Below, piece after piece: positions 19,081-26,842 of a stretch of DNA of 35,062 nt. A model generated the notes under the pieces. The model saw only the letters and a program-made list of their open reading frames with translations. It was not told the origin of the DNA and did not search any database. Made by a program: the position numbers and the translations under genes. Each line of letters starts with the position of its first letter. Position 1 is the first letter of the stretch. This DNA comes from Candidatus Cryptobacteroides merdipullorum (GTDB lineage: Bacteria; Bacteroidota; Bacteroidia; Bacteroidales; UBA932): NCBI GenBank assembly GCA_018715685.1, contig DVLC01000133.1, forward strand, positions 1-35,062, given 5' to 3'.

Positions 19081-19565
19081 AACGATATAGCCTTTCTTAT
19101 TTTTCTTCTGGCATTGCTGAGCTGCACTCTCAGTGTCAGCCCGCTCCTGCCTGTCAGTGATGATATCTCTCCATAGCTCATACCATCAAGCACCCTCATC
19201 TTCAGGACTTCCCTCTCCCCTTCCGACAATTCCCCGGCCGCTTTCATTATGCAGAGCATCCTTTCCCTGGAGATGACATCCGTATCCGCAGAGCCGTCGG
19301 CGGCAATGTTTTCATCCATTTCTTCCGTCCTTCCCGACGCGGCGGCGGCCCGCATGCGGTCAATGCAGATATTGCGCAGCATGGTGATGCAGTACGCCTT
19401 GGGATTGCGCACGGAGTCAAGAGAGTCCCTCGAACTCCAGAGACGCACGAACAGATCCTGAACCGCATCTTCGGCATCGGCGCCGGATTCCAGCATGTAG
19501 AAGGCGACCCTGTACAGCGGTTCCCCGAGCGGCAGATACTTCTCCTTGAATTCCCCGGCGGTCAT
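19077..19565 (-). CDS. ECF RNA polymerase sigma factor
   Basis: Sigma-70 region 2 DAEDAVQDLFVRLWSSRDSL; region 4 LSEGEREVLKMRVLDGMSYGEISSLTGRSGLTLRVQLSNARRKIR. Confidence 0.93.
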   Translation of the reverse strand: MTAGEFKEKYLPLGEPLYRVAFYMLESGADAEDAVQDLFVRLWSSRDSLDSVRNPKAYCITMLRNICIDRMRAAAASGRTEEMDENIAADGSADTDVISRERMLCIMKAAGELSEGEREVLKMRVLDGMSYGEISSLTGRSGLTLRVQLSNARRKIRKAISL

Positions 19566-19569
19566 CTGA

Positions 19570-20091
19570 CTACATGTCTTTCAGCAGTTCCGCGACGGCT
19601 TCCATGGAAATTCTTCCGAACACGCAAACGAGCGCGCAGTCGTCGGGAGTGAATATCACCAGGTCGCGCATATCGCCTTTCTTCTCGTCGGGAGTCCCGT
19701 AGATGCTGACCGAAGAGCCGCCGTCATTCACCGACATCAGCAGATCACTGTTCTTCAGAGCGGAGGATATCCTGTCATTGAACAGTCCGCGCTCGCGCTC
19801 AGATCCGTCTTCATATTCGACTACCACGAGCCGGCGGACGCCGTTCATGACTTTGAGGGCCTGTCTGAATTCAGGATCGCCGCCAGCCTCGGACAGACCC
19901 GCCGCGGAACGCATGAGCCAGACTCCGAACCTGCCTATCTTCACGACTTCGAAGCCTTCGGTGCCGCGGAAGCCGTTCACTATGTTTACGAGTCTCTGCT
20001 CCGGAACCGACCTTGCCGCAGCCTCGGGAGCCTGGCCGGCCAAGGCGGCGAGCGACAATAATAATAGTAGTATTCTCTTCATAAGCATCAT
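19570..20091 (-). CDS. DUF4252 domain-containing protein (copy A)
   Basis: Signal peptide; MNGVRRLVVVEYEDGSERERGLFNDRISSALKNSDLLMSVNDGG. Confidence 0.78.
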   Translation of the reverse strand: MMLMKRILLLLLSLAALAGQAPEAAARSVPEQRLVNIVNGFRGTEGFEVVKIGRFGVWLMRSAAGLSEAGGDPEFRQALKVMNGVRRLVVVEYEDGSERERGLFNDRISSALKNSDLLMSVNDGGSSVSIYGTPDEKKGDMRDLVIFTPDDCALVCVFGRISMEAVAELLKDM

Positions 20092-20162
20092 GGCGCGTGT
20101 TTTTCAGTCGCGCCTCACATAAAAGACGGATGAATATCGGAAATGTTAAGAAAAAATTCGCT

Positions 20163-20221
20163 GCGATAAGGAACATTTATCGCAAAAAGGTTGGCATATC
20201 GGAAATAAAGGGATAAATTTG
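20163..20221 (+). promoter_or_regulatory. lysR promoter with LTTR-type palindrome
   Basis: GCGATAA-N7-TTATCGC (20163-20183), -33 TTGG (20191-20194), -7 TAAATTTG (20214-20221). Confidence 0.65.
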
Positions 20222-20252
20222 CGGCCCGTTAACGCTTGACTGGAAGCATACA

Positions 20253-21158
20253 GTGGAACTCAGACAATTGTACTACTTCGTCAAGGTCGCGGAGACCTTG
20301 AATTTCTCGGAGGCGGCCCGGTCCCTCTTCGTGACCCAGAGCACGCTCTCACAGCAGGTGAAGCAGCTGGAGGAGGAGTTCGGCACTGCACTGTTCGAGA
20401 GGGATTCGCATTCCGTGTCGCTGACGGAGAACGGATCCAGGCTGCTTCCGCTCGCGAAGCGCACCCTCCAGGACGCCAGGGACTGCATCAACCAGATAAA
20501 GGATCTGCAGGAAATGGTCTCGGGAGAGCTTATCGTGGGAGTGACCTACTCCTTCTGCCCCGTGCTGACCGAAACCGTCAAGAACTTCATCGACGCCTAT
20601 CCCGGAGTCAAGCTCAGGATAGTCAGCAAGTCCAGCGAGGAACTGATATCCATGCTGCGCAAGCGTGAGGTCGACTTCGTGCTCGCGTTCAAGCCGAACG
20701 AAAGCTACGACGACATCGAATCGCAGATACTCTTCGACGACAGGCTGTCCGTAATCCTGAGGAACGACCATCCCCTCGCCGGCAGAAGCAGTCTCCGCAT
20801 GGAAGATCTCCAGAGGCAGAAGATCGCGCTTCCCGCGAAAGGACTCCAGGCGCGCAACGCCCTTGACAAATCCATCGACATAGCCGGGCAGAATCTGAAC
20901 ATCTGCATCGAGCTCAACGAGATAAACATACTTCTGGACATAGTGCAGAGCAGCCACGTACTCACAATCCTGTCGGAGGCCACCATCTACCATCACAAGG
21001 ACAGGCTCAAGGCGATTCCGCTCGAGATTCCGCAAAACCAGATGGAAGGATGCATCCACGTGCTCAGGAAAGCCTACCGGAAACGCTCCGCGGAGGCGTT
21101 CGTCAGGCTTCTGCGCGAATCCAACGAAATAATGGAAAGAATACACAGATGGCTCTAA
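20253..21158 (+). CDS. LysR-family transcriptional regulator
   Basis: GTG start; MELRQLYYFVKVAETLNFSEAARSLFVTQSTLSQQVKQLEEEFGTALFERD. Confidence 0.95.
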   Translation: MELRQLYYFVKVAETLNFSEAARSLFVTQSTLSQQVKQLEEEFGTALFERDSHSVSLTENGSRLLPLAKRTLQDARDCINQIKDLQEMVSGELIVGVTYSFCPVLTETVKNFIDAYPGVKLRIVSKSSEELISMLRKREVDFVLAFKPNESYDDIESQILFDDRLSVILRNDHPLAGRSSLRMEDLQRQKIALPAKGLQARNALDKSIDIAGQNLNICIELNEINILLDIVQSSHVLTILSEATIYHHKDRLKAIPLEIPQNQMEGCIHVLRKAYRKRSAEAFVRLLRESNEIMERIHRWL

Positions 21159-21168
21159 TCAAAAAATC

Positions 21169-22629
21169 ATGAATTTTCTGAACACTCTATTCAACGGCAC
21201 CGAAGGTGTCTGGAGCGGTGGCATCGCCCACTCCATCATAATCCTCGCCCTCGTGATAGCGCTCGGCAAGATTATGGGTAAGATCAAAATCGCAGGGATA
21301 AGCTTCGGAGTGACCTGGATCCTGTTCATAGGAATCGCCTTCAGTCATTTCGGAATGACTCTCGACCCCAACCTGCTGCAGTTCCTCAAGGAATTCGGAC
21401 TCATCCTGTTCGTATACAGCATAGGTCTTCAGGTGGGTCCCGGCTTCTTCTCAAGCCTCAAGAGCGGCGGAATCGGCCTGAACATGCTCGCGTTCCTCGT
21501 GGTGATTCTCGGCGTGGGCATAACGATAGCCCTGCACTTCATCACCGGACAGCCCATCACGACCATGACCGGAATCATGTCCGGAGCGGTGACCAACACC
21601 CCGGGTCTCGGCGCAGCGCAGCAGGCATATTCCGACATTTACCATACGGGTGCTCCCGACATAGCCCTCGGCTACGCGGTGGCTTATCCCCTTGGTGTAA
21701 TCGGATGCATCCTGAGCTTCGTGGTGCTCAAGGCCTGCTTCTACAAGAAGCCTCTCCCCGTGAAGAAGCCCAAGGACATCGAGGACAAGAAGATCGAAAT
21801 CCCCGATATCGAGAAGGCCGACCACCTGAGCGACAGCAAGTATATCTCCCGCCGCATCATCATATCCAAGCGCAAGCTCAACGGAATGGTGCTCGGCAAA
21901 CTTGAGTTCGAAAAGGTGCTCGGAGCCACGGTGACCCGCATCCGCAGGGCAGGTATCGAACTCAAGGCCACCCCGGAGATACGGCTCCAGTACGGAGACC
22001 AGGTGACCGTGGTCGGAAGCGAGCAGAGCATAGCCGCGGTGGAGAAGGTGCTCGGCAATTCACGCAAGCGTCTCGACGACCCCAACCTCGTGCCCATCTT
22101 CATGGGAATTGCGCTCGGCTGCATACTCGGAAGCATACCCATCATGTTCCCCGGCATCCCCCAGCCCGTTAAGCTCGGTCTCGCCGGCGGACCTCTGGTT
22201 GTCAGCCTGCTTATCAGCCATTTCGGCCCCCAGTTCAAGGTGGTGACATACACGACCGCCAGCGCCAATCTGATGCTGCGCGAGATAGGCATCGCCATCT
22301 TCCTCGCCTGCGTAGGACTTGAGGCAGGAAACGGTTTCGTGGACACCATAGTCCATCAGGGCGGCTATGTCTGGATAGGCTACGGCGCCATCATAACCGT
22401 GGTGCCCATGATTGTGGCCGGCCTCGTGGGCAGATTCGCTATGAAGCTCGACTACAACACTCTGATCGGCGTGCTCGCAGGCTCATGCACCAATCCGCCC
22501 GCACTCGCCTACGCCGGAGAGCAGGACAAGAACAGCGACCACTCGGCCGTGGGTTACGCCACCGTCTACCCTCTGACCATGTTCTTCAGGGTGCTGCTCG
22601 CGCAGATGCTGATACTGTTCTTTATCTGA
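21169..22629 (+). CDS. AspT/YidE/YbjL-family putative transporter
   Basis: Two multi-TM halves with central TrkA-C (RCK_C)-like domain; GLILFVYSIGLQVGPGFF, TNTPGLGAA, GSCTNPPALAYA. Confidence 0.9.
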   Translation: MNFLNTLFNGTEGVWSGGIAHSIIILALVIALGKIMGKIKIAGISFGVTWILFIGIAFSHFGMTLDPNLLQFLKEFGLILFVYSIGLQVGPGFFSSLKSGGIGLNMLAFLVVILGVGITIALHFITGQPITTMTGIMSGAVTNTPGLGAAQQAYSDIYHTGAPDIALGYAVAYPLGVIGCILSFVVLKACFYKKPLPVKKPKDIEDKKIEIPDIEKADHLSDSKYISRRIIISKRKLNGMVLGKLEFEKVLGATVTRIRRAGIELKATPEIRLQYGDQVTVVGSEQSIAAVEKVLGNSRKRLDDPNLVPIFMGIALGCILGSIPIMFPGIPQPVKLGLAGGPLVVSLLISHFGPQFKVVTYTTASANLMLREIGIAIFLACVGLEAGNGFVDTIVHQGGYVWIGYGAIITVVPMIVAGLVGRFAMKLDYNTLIGVLAGSCTNPPALAYAGEQDKNSDHSAVGYATVYPLTMFFRVLLAQMLILFFI

Positions 22630-22727
22630 TAGCGGCATTCGCTTTTTCCGATAGGACTATAGATTTCGCTTAAGGCGGCAATCGGAACAAAGCGTAGCTA
22701 AAGCTTGGCGGCATGCGGGGCGGTTCG

Positions 22728-22735
22728 TACCTTTG
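22728..22735 (+). promoter_or_regulatory. Promoter -7 box TACCTTTG (with -33 TTGG at 22705-22708)
   Basis: Matches TAnnTTTG with 19-nt spacing to TTGG. Confidence 0.6.
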
Positions 22736-22762
22736 CAAGGTCAAACAAACCTTATAGAAGAC

Positions 22763-22915
22763 ATGTACGCACTTTACATCATCGCCTTTGTAGCCGTTGC
22801 GGCTCTTGCCTACAGATTTTCCGAAACTCTCAAGGCCCGTCGCGCGGTAGTCCACGCGGAGAACGAGACCAAGCTTGAGAAGGCTCTTGACAAGTACAGA
22901 GAAATCGACGATTAA
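22763..22915 (+). CDS. Small single-TM protein (50 aa)
   Basis: MYALYIIAFVAVAALAYRFSETLKARRAVVHAENETKLEKALDKYREIDD; own promoter and terminator. Confidence 0.7.
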   Translation: MYALYIIAFVAVAALAYRFSETLKARRAVVHAENETKLEKALDKYREIDD

Positions 22916-22940
22916 TCGGATATCCGATCAGACCATATTG

Positions 22941-22973
22941 AGGTGGGCGACTACAAGGCCGTCCACCTTTTTT
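22941..22973 (+). terminator. Rho-independent terminator of the small TM gene
   Basis: AGGTGGGCG / CGTCCACCT stem followed by TTTTT. Confidence 0.85.
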
Positions 22974-23004
22974 ATGAAAGGACTTCTTGCTATCTTTGCG
23001 GGAT

Positions 23005-23688
23005 ATGAATCTTTCCGGAATCATCACGGCAGCCCTGGCGGCGATAGCAGTCGCAGGCTGCGCCCAGCGCCCCTCAGGGGAAGAGGCGGCGCAGCTCAGG
23101 ACAGGAGACCTGATCTTCGTCGGCATCCCCGCCGACTACAGTCTTGACAGCGATTCGATGGCCTCGGCCATCGGCGAAGCCACAGGAGAAGCCGACAGCC
23201 TCAACATCATACATGTCGCGATAGCCGAAGTGAGGCAGGACAGTGTATGGATCATCGACGCGACAATCGCCCACGGAGTGGACAGACATCCGCTCGACAC
23301 CTTCCTGACCGACTTCACGCTCCGCGACGGCTCATACCCGACATTCAAGGTCATGAGGCTCAAGGACGACAGTCAGGCGCAGAGTTTCGTGGAGAACGCG
23401 AAGAAATTCCTCGGGCAGCCCTATGACTCCGCCTTCCTGCCGGGCAACGGGGCCAAATACTGCTCCGAACTTGTCCGAGACAGCTATGTGACGCCGGACG
23501 GCGGATACATCTTCAGCGAGTCACCGATGAACTTCGAGAACTCCGCCGGAGAGATGCCGGTCTACTGGGAACAGCTTTTCGGCCGTCTTGGGATGGAAGT
23601 GCCTCAGGGCTTAATGGGCACCAATCCGAAACAGATGTCCGAAGAACCCGTGCTCGAAGCCGTCGAGCTCGACTTTCCGCAGGACTGA
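23005..23688 (+). CDS. YiiX/permuted papain-like amidase, lipoprotein
   Basis: Lipobox AVAGC; LRTGDLIF, IIHVAIAEV, YCSELVRDSY; start moved to ATG 23005. Confidence 0.8.
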   Translation: MNLSGIITAALAAIAVAGCAQRPSGEEAAQLRTGDLIFVGIPADYSLDSDSMASAIGEATGEADSLNIIHVAIAEVRQDSVWIIDATIAHGVDRHPLDTFLTDFTLRDGSYPTFKVMRLKDDSQAQSFVENAKKFLGQPYDSAFLPGNGAKYCSELVRDSYVTPDGGYIFSESPMNFENSAGEMPVYWEQLFGRLGMEVPQGLMGTNPKQMSEEPVLEAVELDFPQD

Positions 23689-23706
23689 CGGACGGCGGGC
23701 CCGGAT

Positions 23707-23737
23707 TTTGATTTATATTCCTTATTGGATAAATTTG
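23707..23737 (+). promoter_or_regulatory. Promoter TTTG-N19-TAAATTTG
   Basis: Good match to Bacteroidetes -33/-7 consensus 22 nt upstream of the aminotransferase start. Confidence 0.7.
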
Positions 23738-23758
23738 TGTGATATATAATTTTTCGCC

Positions 23759-24982
23759 ATGTCCCTTACTATTTCCGAAAAATCCCGTCTGATGCCGGCA
23801 TCGGCAATCAGAAAGCTTGTTCCGCTCGCCGACGCGGCAAAGGCGGAAGGCGTGAAAGTCTATCACCTGAATGTCGGCGCTCCTGACATAAAGTCTCCGG
23901 ACTGCGCATTCAATGCCGTGGCGGACGCGTGCAGGAGACTGCATCACCTCTCCTACACCAATTCGGCCGGATTGATGGAGCTCCGCAAAGGGCTGGTGGA
24001 GAAATACTACAGGAAAATAGGCATAGACATCGAGGTCAGCGAGCTGCTGGTCGAGGTAGCGGGAAGCGAGGCCTTCGCCAACGCGATGCAGATAGTCGCC
24101 GACGAGGGTGACGAGATAATCGTGATCGAACCCTACTACACGAACTACCAGACCTTCGCGTACCTGAACGGCATAACCCTCAGGGCCGTGCCCACCGACA
24201 TACATCACGGTTTCGCTGTTCCGGACATATCGGAGTTCGAGAAGCTCGTGAACGGGAGGACCCGCGCCGTGCTGCTCAGCAATCCCTGCAACCCCTCTGG
24301 CAAACTCTTCAGCCGCAGCGAGATGATAGCCATCGGAGAATTCTGCCGCAGGCACGACCTGTTCCTGATTTCCGACGAGGTCTACAGGGAGTTCTGCTAC
24401 ACCGACGAGCCGCATTTCTCGGCCATGAACATCCCCGGATGCGAACAGAACGTGATTCTCGTGGACTCTGTCTCAAAGCGCTACAACCTCTGCGGCGCCA
24501 GGATAGGATGCATCGTATCCCACAACAAGGACGTGATGGCCGCGGCGATGAAATACGCCCAGTCACGCCTGTGCCCTCCAGTGTTCGGCCAGTATGCCGC
24601 CATCGGAGCGCTCGACACTCCCCAGGAATATTTCAGCGAGGTCAGGGAAGAATACATACGCCGCAGGGACTGCGCGCTGAGGCTCATCAACGAGATTCCG
24701 GGCGTCTACGCGCCCGTACCCTATGGAGCCTTCTATACTGTGGCCGAACTGCCGGTCGACGACGCCGAAGACTTCGCGAAATGGATGCTCACCGACTTCC
24801 GTCTTGACGGACAGACGACCATGGTCACTCCGGCGCAGTCGTTCTACAAGACAGCGGGAGCAGGAAAGAACCATGTGCGCATAGCATATGTGCTCGAAGT
24901 CCCCGAACTCGAGAAAGCCCTGCACGTGTTCGCGGAGGGGCTCGCAGCCTACAGAAAGCTGCATCAGGATTCACATCAATAA
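23759..24982 (+). CDS. PLP-dependent aminotransferase class I/II (copy B)
   Basis: HLNVGAPDI, SNPCNPSGKLFSRSEM, SDEVYREF, SVSKRYNLCGARIG. Confidence 0.92.
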   Translation: MSLTISEKSRLMPASAIRKLVPLADAAKAEGVKVYHLNVGAPDIKSPDCAFNAVADACRRLHHLSYTNSAGLMELRKGLVEKYYRKIGIDIEVSELLVEVAGSEAFANAMQIVADEGDEIIVIEPYYTNYQTFAYLNGITLRAVPTDIHHGFAVPDISEFEKLVNGRTRAVLLSNPCNPSGKLFSRSEMIAIGEFCRRHDLFLISDEVYREFCYTDEPHFSAMNIPGCEQNVILVDSVSKRYNLCGARIGCIVSHNKDVMAAAMKYAQSRLCPPVFGQYAAIGALDTPQEYFSEVREEYIRRRDCALRLINEIPGVYAPVPYGAFYTVAELPVDDAEDFAKWMLTDFRLDGQTTMVTPAQSFYKTAGAGKNHVRIAYVLEVPELEKALHVFAEGLAAYRKLHQDSHQ

Positions 24983-24991
24983 TACTTCAGG

Positions 24992-26629
24992 ATGAAGCCG
25001 GTTTTCAGCACTCTTACGGAACTCTACGATTTCGCGACTTCTGCATACGCGAGAAGAACCGCGTCGGAATTCGCGAGCGGGGGCCAGAAATACACATATT
25101 CCCAGTTCAAGGACTGTTGCGACAACATTTCGAGAATACTTTCCAATTTCGGCATAGGCGCGAGCGACAAGGTCGCGATTCTCTCGGAGAACATGCCCAA
25201 CTGGAGCATAGCCTTCTTCGCCGTCACGGCCTTCGGGCGCATCGCCGTGCCCATGCTGCCGGATCTCTCTCACGACGAAGTGGAGAACATCCTCGCCCAC
25301 TCCGAGGCCAAGGCTATCTTCATCTCGAAGAAGCAGCTCGGCAAACTCAGCGAGGAGACGGTGAAGCGTCTCAATCTGGTCATCGACATTGAAGATTTCA
25401 GTTTCATCAAGGCCATAGGCGAGTCCTACACCTGTGACGGCAAGGTAAGCGTGCCGACTCCGCTCGACATCGCGGCCATACTCTATACCTCAGGCACCAC
25501 GGGCAACGCCAAGGGCGTGATGCTCAGCCACCGCAACTTCTGCTTCAACGTGCTGAGCTCATGGTACAGTTTCAGGATAAGCAGGAAGGACGTGTTCCTG
25601 TCCATACTCCCGATGGCGCACACCTACGAGCTGAGCATAGGCATGCTCTATCCCTTCGCCATGGGAGCGAGGGTCGCGTATCTCCAGAAGGTGCCCACGC
25701 CTACGATTCTGCTCGCCACGCTGAAGCAGATACGGCCCACGGCCATGCTTTCCGTGCCCCTGATCATCGAGAAGATCTACAAGAGCAGCGTCATACCGGC
25801 CATCAACGGCAGCAAGTTCCTGCAGTTCCTGCAGAAGGACATGGCCTGGCTGCTCTATATGCTGATAGGCATAAAACTCCGCAAGACCTTCGGCGGACGG
25901 CTGAAATTCTTCGGAATAGGAGGAGCGAAGCTCGACACGACGGTCGAAGCCTTCCTCAAGAAGACGGGCTTCCCCTATGCCATAGGCTACGGGCTCACGG
26001 AGACGGCCCCGCTGATCTGCGCCGCTCCCCCGCGGAAGACCGCCGTCGGATCGACAGGCAGGGCGGTTCCCGGAATACAGGTAAGGCTCAACGACATAAA
26101 CCCCGAGACAGGCGAAGGGGAAATCACCGTCAAAGGCCCCAACGTGATGCTCGGCTACTACAAGGACTACGACAGGACGCTGTCCGTGCTGAGCCAGGAC
26201 GGATGGTTCCGCACCGGAGACCTTGCATGCTGCGACAGAAAAGGGCGCTATTTCGTGAGAGGACGGCTCGGAAGCCTGATTGTCGGCGCTTCCGGAGAGA
26301 ACATCTACCCCGAAGAGATAGAAAACGTTATCAACAGCATGGACGGCATCTCCGAATCGCTGGTGATAGAGCGGGACGGCCAGCTCGTGGCGCTCGTGCA
26401 GTTCAACGACAATGTGATTGACTGGCAGCTCGAAGGCAAGGACAAGTTCATCGAAGATCTTGAGGCCCGCAAGAAGGCCATTCTCGAATTCGTGAACGCG
26501 AGGGTCAGCAAGTTCATGAAGATCCGCTCGGTCGAAGTCCAGAAGGAGCCGTTCACCAAGACTGCCACCCACAAGATCAAGCGTTTCCTCTATACCGGCA
26601 AGGCCGCAGAAAAGGAACAGGCTAAATAA
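24992..26629 (+). CDS. AMP-dependent synthetase / long-chain acyl-CoA ligase
   Basis: AILYTSGTTGNAKGVMLSH, GYGLTETAPLICAAP, DGWFRTGDLA. Confidence 0.93.
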   Translation: MKPVFSTLTELYDFATSAYARRTASEFASGGQKYTYSQFKDCCDNISRILSNFGIGASDKVAILSENMPNWSIAFFAVTAFGRIAVPMLPDLSHDEVENILAHSEAKAIFISKKQLGKLSEETVKRLNLVIDIEDFSFIKAIGESYTCDGKVSVPTPLDIAAILYTSGTTGNAKGVMLSHRNFCFNVLSSWYSFRISRKDVFLSILPMAHTYELSIGMLYPFAMGARVAYLQKVPTPTILLATLKQIRPTAMLSVPLIIEKIYKSSVIPAINGSKFLQFLQKDMAWLLYMLIGIKLRKTFGGRLKFFGIGGAKLDTTVEAFLKKTGFPYAIGYGLTETAPLICAAPPRKTAVGSTGRAVPGIQVRLNDINPETGEGEITVKGPNVMLGYYKDYDRTLSVLSQDGWFRTGDLACCDRKGRYFVRGRLGSLIVGASGENIYPEEIENVINSMDGISESLVIERDGQLVALVQFNDNVIDWQLEGKDKFIEDLEARKKAILEFVNARVSKFMKIRSVEVQKEPFTKTATHKIKRFLYTGKAAEKEQAK

Positions 26630-26642
26630 TCAGATAAACCAA

Positions 26643-26712
26643 CGGACAGACAATCCCCCTGCGGCAGGCTTTTCCCAAATCTTTCGCCTGCCGCAGGGGG
26701 ATTGTCTGTCCG
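26643..26712. repeat. Long perfect inverted repeat (27-bp arms, 16-nt loop), member 2 of candidate family
   Basis: CGGACAGACAATCCCCCTGCGGCAGGC / GCCTGCCGCAGGGGGATTGTCTGTCCG read directly; convergent intergenic. Confidence 0.97.
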
Positions 26713-26749
26713 GATATGCTGCAACTATGCTGACATGCGGTGGCCATGC

Positions 26750-26824
26750 GCTGCGGAGGGCGCTTGCTGCGCGAGAGGCTCTCCGCTCTCAATCGCCTCG
26801 AGAGCGGCAAGCGCCTGCCGCAGC
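26750..26824. repeat. Second long hairpin in the same convergent intergenic region
   Basis: GCTGCGG/CCGCAGC, GCGCTTGC/GCAAGCGC, GCTCTC/GAGAGC nested arms. Confidence 0.8.
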
Positions 26825-26842
26825 ATACAAAACGGAAAGAGG

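Noticed and set aside
25559-26572. 337-aa ORF antisense to the acyl-CoA ligase
   Set aside because: Mirror of a clear AMP-ligase gene; low-complexity, no domain.
8623-26712. Interpretation of the long palindromes as CRISPR repeats or transposon ends
   Set aside because: Only two distant single copies, no spacer array, no transposase ORF, and no obvious target-site duplication.
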